Source of the DNA: Diploscapter coronatus
Lineage: Eukaryota; Nematoda; Chromadorea; Rhabditida; Rhabditidae
NCBI GenBank assembly: GCA_964036155.1
Contig: OZ038422.1
Location: 47,577,201-47,641,200, forward strand
Reading direction: 5' to 3'
DNA: 64,000 nt
The notes beneath the pieces were generated by a model, which worked only from the letters and a program-made list of their open reading frames with translations, made no database searches and had not been told where the DNA came from. Below are positions 17,122 to 30,000 of this stretch, in pieces (the stretch's first letter is position 1; every line of letters starts with the position of its first letter). The translations under genes were made by a program, and so were the position numbers.

Positions 17122-17649
17122 CTACTTTTGAACATTCGTATCTATTGGCATATGCTGGATTCTAAGGTCGAATGATTGATCTTTATTCATCCTTTTGATA
17201 GGAGTTTCATTCGTATCATTCACAAGGAAGGTATCATCATCATCACTCAAAGAATATCTCCTACGGCTTATCACGGTTTGACAGCAGTAAACGTGGAAGG
17301 ATTGATGAAATAGATTGGTCATGAATATATCAAGTTCGTACAGCTTATCGCAATTACAATCGGATATCGTTGACGGAAGAGGTAAGCGTTCATTTCCAGG
17401 GGTTTCTTCGCTTCCATTCCAATGTGGCCTTGACGAACTAGGACCAGCTCTGTTTTCCATAGGCTCATCATCGACAGCTTTTTTGCGACAAAACGGACAC
17501 ATCCCATGCACGGTCTGTCGAGAATTATTCCCCTTCCCACATGGGATCCATCCAGCATCGAACTTTTCCCGCAATAACTTTTCCGAATTAATCTTATACG
17601 ATCGATCAGTAGCTTTATCGCGACGCACGCCTTGATCTTGTTTGAACAT
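17122..17649 (-). CDS. Unrecognised ORF with CPFC motif
   Basis: An uninterrupted 175-codon frame from ATG, the longest unassigned frame in this part of the window. A CAG lies just upstream of the ATG, so this may be one exon of a longer gene. The first 80 residues are basic to neutral and contain IPCGKG and MCPFCRKKA, a possible zinc-binding pair. A serine/proline-rich, probably disordered stretch follows (NRAGPSSSRPHWNGSEETPG), then a CNCDK cluster and an acidic SLSDDDD. No family was recognised. The composition is richer in Cys, Asp and Pro than the chance frames nearby, which argues mildly for real coding. It could equally be a conserved exon of an unknown nematode gene or a lucky open frame. 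Confidence 0.4.
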   Translation of the reverse strand: MFKQDQGVRRDKATDRSYKINSEKLLREKFDAGWIPCGKGNNSRQTVHGMCPFCRKKAVDDEPMENRAGPSSSRPHWNGSEETPGNERLPLPSTISDCNCDKLYELDIFMTNLFHQSFHVYCCQTVISRRRYSLSDDDDTFLVNDTNETPIKRMNKDQSFDLRIQHMPIDTNVQK

Positions 17650-18199
17650 ATCCTGAAATTTTCAAATTATTTGGCATGAAAACAGGATCTCGTTCAACAG
17701 CGGTGAGTAGTTTTGTATCAATCAGTTAAAGTCTGTACGTTCATCTCGTGAGTAGAACATTTTCCCTACATCATCCTATATCTCATTGATCTTTGCCAGT
17801 ACTAAATATTTTTCACTTTTCAACTTGAGTCATACTTTAGGACAGCTATATGCACGTGCTTGCGTTTCGCTCAAATTCGATTACATTACCCACAAATGTG
17901 AATAAAACATTCAGGAGAATATATCGGAATTGAAGAAAAATTGTTTTTTGCTATTTCCGCGATTTTTTTCCATCTCATTATCAGATCAAAATATCTTATT
18001 CGTTCATAATGATCTATGCTTATTCAAGTAATATGATAAAATCAGAGCCCTTACAAGAATCATTTCATGGATTGCCCATTTTTCGATATGCTTCATTTCC
18101 TTCAAAGATATGTCGGTTCTCTTATTGAGAGGTATCAATTGACAATTTTTAATAGGGTGCATACCGTCGGAGAAAATTATGTCGATTGAATTGGCCTAA
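17650..18199. other. Intergenic, nothing recognised
   Basis: AT-rich; no frame, repeat or RNA could be supported. Confidence 0.35.
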
Positions 18200-19890
18200 A
18201 AGTTTAAAACACATTCTTCGTAATTCTCGACGATCTCAAGGAAGGGGTCGGACCAGAGATATAAAATTCCGTGTTGAAGGGGTTTCAGAGTGTTTTCTAC
18301 CTATTTCGGACCCGTAGAACACGAATCCGGTGTCCGTTTTTCGATTTTTCCGCACCTTCCGGGGATGGGTCCGTATCCGGAAAGGATTCCGGATAGCATA
18401 AAAACGGATTAAACCTTATACCATAAGATTCGTCTCGTCGAGCTGAGTCTCATAGTGCTTTTGGTTTTCCGGAGCAACCGTTCTATCGCAAGTTACGGCT
18501 AAAAACAGTGCAAAAAATCGATGTTTTTGGAAAGAAATTAAAATAATTAAATTTTTTAGTATTAATGTACCCGATTTTTATTACAATTTTATAAACTACA
18601 TGCATATACCTAATTAATGGTACCGGACTTTTCCGGATCTTGGGATACTTATGTTGAGAAAAATCGGTCGGAAGATGATCCGGAAAAAAACCGGTTTTTC
18701 AAAAATGATGGACAGATCCCCCAAATCATATACCATTCGATAGAGCTCATCAAACTGAACAACTTTTGTGAAGACACCTCATGGTTATCTATTATGGTAT
18801 ACGTGGTATAGCAGTTTGAATGGGTCTAACTATGAAAATGACAAAAATTTTCAAAAATTCATAACTTTTGTAAAATAAGATCAAATTGAAAAATCTTTTC
18901 GGAATATAGCAGTTGAAGGGCAATACTTCATTTTTGCTTTCCAGAGTACCGTGCTACCACTTTATCATGATACCATATGGGTCCATGGTATACCACCCAT
19001 TGGTACCCGAGTAGTACTATACCAAAATGGGTATCAATCGACTCGTAATCGATTGGAGAATAATATTCGAGTCTATTTCTATCAATTTCAGCAAGTGGTT
19101 TCATAGAAATATCTTTGGATATGATAGAAATCACCTGCTGAAAATGACCCAAATTTGGGTAGTTTTAAATTGTCATAGAATGTGTTAGACTGATCCATTT
19201 TTCAAGCGGTTTTCAGCATTACACTCAGTTTTTCATTGGCTTTCGAATGGTATACAACATTATAGGTCTTTCTACCAAATGGTAACTCACTCTCCTGGGG
19301 GTCGCGCTCATATGGGTCAAGTTACCATTTGGTAAATAAGACCCATCATGTTATATACCAAACGAAAACCCTTATCGAGCTGAGTAATATTCTGAAAACC
19401 ACTTGAAAAAGAGATTAGTCTATCGTCTTTTATGGTCATTTGAAAATACCCCATTTTTGGTCTTTTTCGACAGATGGTTATAACCAATTATAATGATGGT
19501 ATAATGAAACCACTTGTTGAAATTGATAGAAATGGACTCGAATATTACTCTCCAGTCAATTTCGAGTCGATTGATATCCATCTTGATATAGTACTACTCG
19601 GGTACCATATGGGTGGTATACCATGGACCCATATGATAACATGGTAAAGTGGTAGCACGATACTTTAGGAAGCAAAAATAAAGTATTGCCCTTCAACTAC
19701 TATATTCTGAAAAGATTTTTCAAATTTATTTGATTATTACCAAGTTATGATTTTTTGAAAATTATGGTATTTTCGTGTGCATGACCACTTCAAACCATTG
19801 TACCACGCATACTATCATAGGTAGACCCAAGGTGTCTTCATAAAAGTTTCTCAACTCGACGAGATCTTTCGAATGGTACCCAATTTGACC
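18200..19890. repeat. Foldback repeat, copy 1 (arms 18730-19270 and 19340-19885)
   Basis: TACCATTCGATAGAGCTCAT at 18732 is mirrored near 19880, and the mirror runs inward to a centre near 19305. The interior is dense in small palindromes (CCATGG, GTATAC, CATATG, GGTACC, ATCGAT) and TACC/GGTA words. The outer left flank (18200-18720) resembles the outer arm of the larger copy at 30910-33090; the right outer arm is missing here. No protein is encoded. Confidence 0.8.
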
Positions 19891-20440
19891 TATTTTATTG
19901 CAATTTTGCAATTTCGACTCCCTGGCCGGCGACATTCAAGCCCGATTATCTCAAAAAGTACCTACCTCGATTTTTGATTTTTTTCGCGATTTATATGCAG
20001 AATTACCTGGAGAATTTTCCTAGTGTGGTTTTTCTTTCGGCCACAGAACATCTGTTGAGAAAAATGCGCTTTTCTGCAAAATATCGAGGTCAAAAACTTG
20101 CATTTTTGACATTTCGACCGCCTGCTGTGGCGAGCAAGTGGTTTTTCAAGAAACTTGACTTCACATCTAAAGGCCCATTCAATCCTCTTTCCAACAAGCC
20201 ATCAACCATCGAAAATGACCAAGAAATAAGAAAATTTTCTTTGTACTGTTTGATAAGGTCGATTTTGACCAAATTCGCGAATTTCGAAAGGGCGTGGCTC
20301 CGCCCACAAAAGGGGCGGAGCCTAAAGTGTATATTTTTTTGGAATCAGCGTTCAAAACTCTATTGCCCTATGTGATTTGTTTTTGGATTCTAGATACTTT
20401 TTCCAAATGCGGACAGTTGTTCGAGTCTTACACAGAATGC
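19891..20440. other. Single-copy spacer with GC-rich hairpin at 20296-20322
   Basis: Unlike the flanks, this stretch has no second copy in the window. It contains GGCTCCGCCC (20296-20305) and GGGCGGAGCC (20313-20322), a perfect 10-bp stem. A 133-codon plus-strand frame (19974-20375) overlaps it but has no motif and is probably chance. The left end of the inverted duplication lies at its right border. Confidence 0.45.
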
Positions 20441-20458
20441 CTCTTAAGTCGATTTTAG

Positions 20459-23400
20459 ATGCGAAGACATTCGACAACCGCCCGAAGGATTTAACGCTGA
20501 CGACAAAGTCCTCTACGTGATCGATGCGGTGTACGCGATTGCTCATGCTTTGCAGGTAAAACGTTGATGTTTTCAAATCTATTTACTTCAATAGACATCT
20601 GAGGTCACTGTATTACATTAGCTTTTAATGATTAAACTTCTTGTAATATCCATTTTTATCGCATGTTCTTCAATGCGAAACTAACTAAGCATCAACCAGA
20701 CTTACTTCAGGCCTACAAATCCATTGCCTGCGCTGATGACGCCATCGAGAGTCATTGGTTCTCTCGACAAAGTCGGGAGCCCGAAATTTGTCGGGCCATG
20801 CAGAACATTGACGGAACGGAATTCTACAATAATTACCTGTTAAAAGTCAACTTTGAAGGTTCTTAAATCTGCAATCAGTATTCTGAAGCCCATTTTCAGA
20901 CGTGGTCGGCAGAAACTTTCATTTCTCACCCCAAGGGGACGGACCGGCTAATTATACCATTCTCACGTACAAACCGAAAAACATGCACCAGAAGAACCAG
21001 AAGATGAAACGGGAATTGGGTAGACTTTAAACAAAAATGGGCCTTTTGAAGAGAGAACTTTTTAGACCCAGTCCCAGTCGCAATTACCGGATCTACGGCC
21101 GAACCAGATTCCGAAGCGTCACTCGCATCGGACTACATCGAAATCGGGTATTGGTCGGAGAATAATGTAATGATTTTTATAATATTTGAATATTAAAATT
21201 AAATTATGCTTGAAAGATTTATTGGTTTTTAGCATTATTCAATGATTCACGATACAGTTTAATGAATGCAGTAACCTTATGCAGAGTTTAGCTGATCATC
21301 AACGAACAAGCTCTATGGTGGGCTGGCGAAGCCACTCCTATATCAATTTGCTCAAAACCCTGCTCTGTTGGGTACAGAAAACAACATATCAAGGTTTTTC
21401 TATTTAAAAATATTTCAATTTTTCAGAAATTTAGGATGAGCAATGTTGTTGGGCGTGCAGTCGATGCGAAGATTTCGAATATCTCGTGAATGAGACCCAT
21501 TGCGCTCCTTGTGATATGGGATGGTATGAAATTCTGAATCATTGGTTAAATTATTGTAGCAACTAGAGTAGTTCTAAAAATCATGATTTTGTCCAATTCG
21601 ATGGTTTATATTAGTTATTTTCTGCAGATCTCTGATAAAGTTTGTTGAACTTAGGTGGCCCACGAAGGATCGAACTTTGTGTTATGATATGTCAAAGACG
21701 AAATTGAAGTATATGCGGTGGTCATCAATGTACTCGATCGTTCCGGCTATCATCGCGGCCATTGGCATCATACTGACTATTTTCGTCATCGTCATTTACA
21801 TATTGTAAGATTTTTACGAAATATAACATTTATTAGAACTTCTACTCTACTAACTCAACAGATACAAATTTCTTCTATACTGATGTATATTATAAAAATT
21901 AAGATACAACGAAACCCCTGTCGTGAAGGCTTCCGGTCGAGAGTTGAGCTATATTCTGCTGATATCGATGATAATGTGCTATCTAATGACATTCGTGCTA
22001 CTATCCAAGCCTAACATTTTTGTCTGCGCTATGAAACGTGCTGGTTAGTTTGACTATTTCATACTTGTTGCTTTTCTCCAACTCGCAGACTATTCAATTT
22101 TAACTTTGCAACTTCTGTTTAAAGATCTAAAACCTCTTACTAACTTAGGTAACTATATTTTTCTATCGTTTCAATATCTAATTTGAACTCTCCAGTAATT
22201 TGTTCTTATTATATTGTAACTCACTTTGAATTTAGGCATAGGTTTTGCGTTCTCCTGTTTGTACGCAGCGATGTTCGTGAAGACGAATCGGATAGCTCGG
22301 ATATTTTCGATGGCCGGTCGCTCGGCGCAGCGACCAATGTTCATCTCGCCCATTTCTCAGGTTTAAAATTTAGCAATTAACAAAGGCAGCAAGAAAAAAT
22401 AAAGACAATTAAATAAGCATGAAAATAAATATTCAGCATCTATAACTTTTATTAATGAGCTTGAAATCGTAAAGAATCAAAGATTACCAATATTTAATTG
22501 CTTTCAGCTAGTCCTTACTGGAATTCTCGCCGGTATTCAACTGACAGGGAGCCTAATTTGGCTTTGGATTGTTCCACCAGGTATAATTTTAGATTTTGTA
22601 CTGGATTGAGAGAAAATTGTGCACTAGCTATGCCTTTGATCAGGCCTTATGAAATATAAATCTCTCGAAATTTACCCATCAGATGTGATTCAATATATTT
22701 AAAATATCATAATAATAAAATTCGATCATTCAATAGCCGATTAATTCGTTATAAAACAAACAATTTTTTTATTATAATTTCAGGCTCTCGCCACGACTAC
22801 CCGCGACGAGACCAGGTATACTTTAACTTCAGAAGTCGATATTTTATCGATCATGTTCCAGGTAGTGCTCACTTGTAATGTGCCTGATCATCACTTCCTC
22901 TACTCACTCGCCTATGATGCTCTACTCATTATTCTCTGCACAGTCTACGCTGTTAAAACTAGAAAAGTGCGATTTTTTAAATGAAATTATCGATTTGTGC
23001 TAGTTTTCAGGTGCCCGAAAATTTCAATGAAACAAAATGGATAGGATTTTCGATGTACACGACGTGCGTCATTTGGCTCTCATGGATTTTCTTCTTCTTC
23101 GGTACGGGCTCCGATTTTCAGGTAGGTTATTTTGAGTTGAATTACGCCTGTTAAATTATTATCTGAAAAATTGAATAACGGACTTTAAAATTTGGAACTT
23201 ATTCTATTGAGTTTTCAGATTCAAACCACCTCCTTGTGTATCTCAATTTCGATGTCTGCCAATGTAGCATTGGTGTGTATATTCTCACCGAAACTCTGGA
23301 TTATTCTTTTCGAGAAGGAAAAGAACGTCCGCAAACAAGAGGGTGATATGCTCAACAAAAGGTTTGGTTTTGTTCAAAATTATATTTGTATTCGTAGTCC

Positions 23401-24220
23401 ATTCCTAAAGAGACTACTTGAAAATATCACTTATTCATTGTGTAAAATTTTATAAAACTGCTCAACATAAGCTTAGATTTGTTTGGGACATTAGTAGGCA
23501 CAAATTAATTCATTCTAATAATGACTACCTTATAAAAAGTAATCACTTCCTTGTCAGAGATTCAACGGTATCTATATCAGCTGTAACTACATTTTGAAGC
23601 AAATATTACAAGTCGTGGACCCAAAAAGTTCATTCAAAGAGTAATAATAAATTCTCAATTTGCATGCATTTTGCCGCCTTATTTTGGTTGATAGCGTTGG
23701 ATTAAATTAGTTTATAGTAAGCACGAGAACACTAATCGCGTTCGAGAAATTACGAAAGTTTGTGCTCATCATGTATTGCATTTCGAATTTCATACCAAAA
23801 TGCAGATACTTTATTTCATCTTAGATTTAAAAAATAGAAAAAAAAATCTATTTGAATTAAATAATAAAGCATGCTAAAACTAATATTATTGGGTTGAAAA
23901 TTTGATTATTTGATTAAAAGCCCATTAGTTTTGGTTTTTTTTTTAAGAATTCCCAATAGTAATTCAAAATATCTCATATTCTTAGAAAATTAAAAATTTT
24001 CCCACTCAACAATATTTTTTTAAATATTAAAATCGATAAAAATCTGTTTTTCAGTATGCGCGGTTTAACGTATTGTAATTCTCGTCAGTTGTGCGGGAGT
24101 TTGACGAACGACGAGCCGAATCAGTACACGGCTTTATTAACCGATACGAGGAGAAGGGCGTCCAGGAAAATCTCGCATCCGACCTCGACGACGAGCTCCG
24201 CACAGGACACCTTTTTGTGA
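20459..24220 (+). pseudogene. mGluR-like receptor copy B, 5'-truncated but with native-looking C-terminus
   Basis: The copy starts abruptly at the exon reading CEDIRQPPEGFN; all exons encoding the signal peptide and most of the Venus-flytrap domain are absent, so a normal receptor cannot be made. From there to the end the exons are open: NYTILTYKPKNMH, cysteine-rich domain (ISICSKPCSVG, NEQCCWACSRCED), TM1-TM7 with VVKASGRELSY and VKTNRIARIF. The last exon continues past the point where A and D stop, giving a Ser/Thr-rich tail that ends AQDTFL. T-F-L fits a class I PDZ-binding motif, as found at the ends of some mGluRs. The upstream break is at about 20440, next to a splice acceptor. The orientation is opposite to A, C and D. 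Confidence 0.8.
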
Positions 24221-24224
24221 CTAG

Positions 24225-24562
24225 GTCAAAAGTAGTGGCATTTCAAAAAGCAAACAAATTTATAGCTTTCGAAAAATGAACAACTTGGAGAAGTAATTGC
24301 AACAGTTGCATATAAAATAGCAAAGGAAAAGATTCTTTTCCCCTTTAAAAAACCATTTATTTTCTGCAACGATGCAGCTGATTTTCCAATTTTATCAGGA
24401 AATCTCGTTTTTAAAGTCAATGAACTTTACAAAGTCCACTTTATTTCGATAACTTTGTATCACGAAAATAAAGCCTTTCAGGTGTAAAATTATCTGATGA
24501 CTTTTATTTTGATTTTTTCTTCGGAAATTTGAAAATATGCCACTACTTTTCGAAATTTTGAC
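24225..24562. mobile_element. 338-bp MITE just after the copy B stop codon
   Basis: The left end GTCAAAAGTAGTGGCAT and the reversed right end GTCAAAATTTCGAAAAGTAG, continuing TGGCATATTTTCAAA, are imperfect inverted repeats. The element starts 5 bases after the TGA at 24218-24220. No other copy was noticed in the window. It lies in the native 3' region that A, C and D have lost. Confidence 0.72.
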
Positions 24563-25027
24563 TCAATATTGATTCGACGATTTCTCATGAAAATGCAATA
24601 ACAATGCCTTTCAGATAGCGAATTGTTACAAATTCATTCTCATTTATCTAGGATTGAAGAATTTTGTTAGACAATTTTGAAAATTCGCGTTCGAATACAA
24701 ACTCATCTGCTCGCGTTCTTCACTTGCCAATGTATATTTTGTTGATGGTTGATATCTCGTTATTCTTTACATCATGTAAATAAAGTTTTATTTTGAAGGT
24801 TGTAATTATATAAAAATGAATAGGATTTCATCGAAATTTACCGATAAAACAGGTAAAGCACAAGAGAATTCACAGGTTTTAACACCGGTTAGAATGTAAT
24901 GGCAGTAGACGGAAATTATCTGCGTAAATAGTGATAAGGTGCAAAAATAAATACCGCTGAAGCGTTACACATATCGCTAAATCGCTAATCAATTTCCAAG
25001 CCAATTGGAATTTTTGCAAAATGTAGT
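24563..25027. other. Duplicated 3' flank of the mGluR unit
   Basis: Mirrors 39030-39280 on the other arm (for example CACATATCGCTAAATCGC against GCGATATGTG-like sequence) and matches the flanks of A and D. No gene. Confidence 0.55.
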
Positions 25028-25148
25028 GAGAGCGGCCAGAATTGAACCCGTCGGAGGCTTTACCCGCTGACGCCCTTCTGTGTGCTCCGTGGGCACTTGT
25101 TAGACAGATGTGAACGTTCCTATCTTAGAACCACTACACCACGCTCCC
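25028..25148 (-). tRNA. tRNA-like relic (degenerate)
   Basis: On the minus strand GGGAGCG can pair with a terminal CGCTCTC (one G-U) as an acceptor stem. TGGTGTAGTGG fits a pol III A box and GGTTCAATTC a B box. The length (121 nt) and the poorly pairing T and anticodon stems mean it is not a normal tRNA. It could be a decayed tRNA with inserted sequence or the head of a tRNA-derived SINE. It is absent from the equivalent place in the right arm. Confidence 0.35.
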
Positions 25149-25877
25149 ACGTCCCTGCATCGCTAGCTTTGGCATTTCTGCAAAGAGTAGAAGTGTGATA
25201 ACTGACCTGTCAATAGAGTGCTCATTCATTGCAGACAAGGAGATTGTGCAACGTGAGAAATACGATTTTATTTGATTATATTCAATTATTTGTAGAAAAC
25301 TTTGCTAAAATAGTCACTCAAAATTATGCGATATTACATAACCCCTTCCTTAGAAATTGAATCAAATGGCTTATTCGTTTCTAAAAACAATAGACTACAG
25401 AGTGCCAACTATGGAAGACGCACTTTAGGGAACTATATCACTGATAATATAAATTAAATTTTTGTTTTTATTTTTGAAATCTGCATATCAAATCAAGAAC
25501 ACGAAGACAGTAATTCTAAATGAATTTATTTTGTAATCGACCTGATATATCCATCTCTAAATCGTAGCATGTAAAACAATCAAACGGGCATGAAGAATGA
25601 ACTGCAAGTCGTTTTTAATCTCCAATATTGAAGGATGCCACATTGTCTGGAATATTTTCTTCGTGATACACGTATTTTGGGAGTAAAGAAGTGGTTTGTG
25701 TTTGTTAATGAACAAAATCGTGTGAATGTATTAGCAAGGAAAATGCAGAGCATAAACGATATGATTCTTCATAGTTGTACCTGGAAGATAAGTGCAAAGA
25801 TGGACACGTTAGAGCATGCATAGTTATGAAAAAAAAATTTTTTTTTTTAATTTATCAACTATTCATTTATTATTATA

Positions 25878-26220
25878 AATGATTTACTTGAGACGAGATA
25901 AAAAGGTGTATTTCTTTCTCCTCTTTTATAACTTCGAATGTGCGCTGACGACATTTGTTCATTTGACTATTCTTTTTATTTTCTTTCGTTTTTAAGGATA
26001 ATTATCGATAATTAGTTGGATAATTTTTGTCAATATCGATAGAGGAAGATAATTGCCAAGTACTTGTTGTGAAAATTCCGTTAATTTCGATGAAAAAGTA
26101 AAAAAAGAAACAAAATAAAAAAGAATCGTCAAATGAACGAATGTCGTCAGCGCTCATACGAGACTCACAGAAGGGGAGAAAAAAATACTCCTTCTATCTC
26201 GTCTCAAGTAGTCAGTCATT
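25878..26220. mobile_element. MITE with ACTTGAGACGAG ends, left-arm copy
   Basis: It begins ...TTTACTTGAGACGAG and ends CTCGTCTCAAGTAGTCAGTC. The counterpart at 37819-38107 has both ends complete (TGACTGACTACTTGAGACG). An internal ATTATCGATAATTA-like core is present. It predates the inverted duplication, since both arms have it. Confidence 0.75.
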
Positions 26221-27070
26221 CTCAATATAAGTGAATTGGTTTTTAAAGTTTTTACGATATCCATGGGCGACAAAAATGAAAGTAAATAATGATATAAATG
26301 TTATTAAAACTAGCGAATAGATATGTTGAAATTGAAAAATGAGTTTTACACCATTATATAGAAACTGATTATAAAATCATATGCAGCAATTTGGCATATT
26401 GACTAGAAAGAAGGCTGGCATTTTTTATTTTGTGCTTAGATTTACAGGAAAATTATTTATTTATGAGCTAGGCTTATCACAAGCATATTTTATGGAATAT
26501 TTTGTATTTTTAAAGATCATTTGTTGAGGTTAGAAATTGGACATTTATTATGCAATTGTAGATAAACTTTGATTCGATGATGGATGAATCTGATTATTAC
26601 GATTATTGCGGCTGACCATGAGCGTCAAAGGTTTCGGTCTATTGCTCCTTCTGAAATTCATGACAACAAAAAATGACGGCACGATTTTTCAGCAAGCCTT
26701 ATCTATCTTTCTCTATCCTCACCTAACCCTATACCCTATTTTGTTGAACTGAGATTGCAGAATATTCTAGTTATCGAAAATTGATTAAAAGTAACAAAAA
26801 TTCCAAAGTTCTGTGAAGAAAACTGCATACATTCTGTCATTAATTGAAAAATCGAGTCGTCATATTGTAGAAAAATGTGCCGTCCTGTCATCATTTTTAA
26901 ACAGTCGAAACTCATCATTAAAATTAAGAAAGAAGTATTTTTGGTAAGTTTTCTTTATCGGCGTCGGATTCAAACAATTATGAGATTGAAAGTATTCGAA
27001 TTAATTCTTGCAAGTTAAATCAACATCGTGAAATTCATGTCAGCTGAATTGAGAATTACGCAATTAACAT
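26221..27070. other. Left-arm intergenic; equivalent right-arm receptor exons deleted here
   Basis: The ends of this stretch mirror 36996-37815, but the part equivalent to the receptor fragment at 37523-37793 has mostly been lost (the left arm joins across near 26300-26330). No open gene remains. Confidence 0.5.
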
Positions 27071-30000
27071 CTAGAAATTGGCCTTTTTTAACATTATAAT
27101 TTCATACATTTTCGAGAAATATTGTCTAATGGCTTGGCGTCGTTTCGGACTAGCAACTATAAACGAAAGTGGCATAGTTATGCACGACAAGTATGCGTCG
27201 AGTATTCGTGAAGCTATGAAAATTTCTATATATATGTTGATATTGTCATCCACGCTTGACAATTCAAGTTTTGTTCCATTTTGAATACGCTTTAACTTAT
27301 AATATAACCATAATACTGACCAGCTGATCGTTAATGTCTAAATTAATTTTTATGATTATTTTTGTATATGAAATAATTATATAATTTTAAAATGTCGTAA
27401 ATCAAATCACTCAATAGAAAAATGAATTTAGTTGTACTGGCAGTAACCCCTATTCACAAAATGGGTGTATGCCACTGCGCACCAAAGAGTTTGGTGCGTA
27501 GTGAGTTCTCTGTTTATCATCTTCGGATTAAGTGTTCCTTAAATCTTTTTCTCACTGATCTCAATCTCAATATCATTTCTTCGAAAATATTACAAACATG
27601 ATGAATTAGAGTTGAATTGATATTTGTAAAAAGCCCAATTTAAAAGTTAAGCCTTAAAGGGTATCCCGGATCAGGTTTTGCATCCTGTCCTTGTAGTGTC
27701 CGAGGTTAACAGCCAAAGAGGTCAAATAAATCAACTGTGTTTTAATTTGCTTACATACTGCACGCATAAAGGTAACATAGTATATAGTATTCTTCGATTA
27801 TCAGATTTGTATTTCTGAATTGATGATAATCTTGTCAAACCACGAAATTTGAAATATAGAACAAAGTAGAGAAGCGATGAAAAAAGAGCCATAATATCCA
27901 AAGATGAGGATGATATTAACTAAATATGTTGAATTATTATGCGATTTCTAATACATCAAAAATAAATAAATAAAATAGGATGAAGTAGAGTAAGAAAGGG
28001 TTATCAAAGTCGAACAAAATTACTGGATAACCCTCATTCTGTGTCGACATTGAAACTTTAAAAATCTGTACTCTGCATTGATCGAATTTAACTTAATTTT
28101 TGAAAACATATATTGTACGTGAAAAACATGAAATTGTGCTAAATCTCAGCCAAACCTGAAGAAGTACAAGAGACTTTTCTAAACATCGACACAGGGATAG
28201 AGGATAGGTGACTCGAAACTTTTGTCCTCAATTGTATCATAACTAGCGAGGCCAAGTGGTTTTTTTTTTTCGAAAAGCCAACGACACCATTTATTACTCT
28301 AATTGGTGTCTTGACTTCATGAAGTTATCAACTAATTAACGGAATAATTAACGATAATTGAAACGGCGGAAAATTTCATGCATTCTTTCTCTCCCTTGAA
28401 AGAAGTAGACTTGGCTTCTCTAATCATAACACTTTATGCATGGTTGAATTATTGAAAAGGTGATGTCTTCAACTTACAATTAGAATTGGTCCATATTTTA
28501 ACTTATTATAGTCTAATATAAATATTATAATAAAATGCACTAAATTTAGAATTATCGCAAACGATATAATGCAACGAATGATCCTTTTCAAACTATCCCT
28601 GCAATTTTCATTATATTAATAGTGCAAATGGTTTTTCACTTACTTGGTAAGCAGTTTTGTTAGTCGTGGTGGTTCATATATGAGCACGAGTCGTTGGATA
28701 ATAAGGCAGATGCTAAGCAATGCTACGGCTGGACTCACTATCGGAATCAAGAAGAAGAAGCAAATGAAGAGATAACAAGCCCATATGAGAGCTTGCACCC
28801 AAGCATATTTATCTAGCAAATAGACAACCTGTAATTGATGGAATGACGAAATGGCTTTTTGTATGTATGGCAAAATGATGAAATGAGAAAATGATAGTAT
28901 GATTTTTTAAATCCAGAGTATTTATGAAATAGTGTAGGCAATAATCGAATTTCAGACGTTTCAAATTCAAGAACTCATTTCATCATTTGCGAACTTCTTA
29001 CCCAATTAATATTAGGATTGTTCCCAGCTAAGTCTAAATTATTTTTCGAAAAAATTAGTGTACAGTGGCGTTCAAAAGTTTGGAACAATTGTGATTCTGA
29101 ATATAGCCTGGTAGGACCAATAATTGCAGATCAATTCGAGTGAAAGCTGGCAAGAATTCTCAATACAGTGTAACGGGATCGAACTGTGATTACGATCACT
29201 GTTTCTATCCCTGAACTCTCTCATCTCTAACTTTGCATGCTCCTCCCCTTACCATGACATTCCCTTCCCAGTCTTACCAGAGGATTTCCTCTCTGAGCGA
29301 CACCTAACTGTAAGCTTGCTTTCTCTTATTCCCCCTCTCACTATACTATTGGACTCGCATACTCTCTATGTCGAGTGTTGAACATGGATTCTATCTCCTA
29401 ATCTTTAAACTCTCAATCATACTAGGAGAATTGATATAATGTTCGAAGTCAAGGTATTTCTATACCCCCAGCGAACGAAAAAGTATTACAACAGAGAAGA
29501 ATATGTGTGTGAAATTTCATTCTAATTAATCTGCAACTATGAGACATGCCAGTCTGCATTCATAACGATAATTTTCAAAACTTTCGACCGCCACTGTATA
29601 GAGAAATTTTAACGAATGCGAATTACCAGACAAATATGACACTAATGCATCCATAAGAGATGTGACTAATGTTGTTAATGATAATGCAGATAGCACAGCC
29701 GAAAAGAAAGTTGCCAATCTTCTCATTTGATAATATATTGGGTAATAAGGCGCCTATAATCAATAATTTTATAATATTTTTCAAATAAGTCAAATTACCT
29801 CCTTTAATTCCAATAATTCGCTGTCGGAAATTCTTAACAGTAGATTAGGTATAATAATTGGAATAAGTATAATGGGGAAAATAATCAAGTCCAAGGATAG
29901 ATTTCCAGTTTTTTTAATGAATTCAATATCATATAATACTGAAATATCATATTTTAATTAAGACCCTACAAAATTTTTCATATAGTGATATTATTATGGA

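Noticed and set aside
19974..20375. 133-codon frame upstream of copy B
   Set aside because: No recognisable motif, phenylalanine/lysine bias from AT-rich sequence, and it crosses a strong hairpin.
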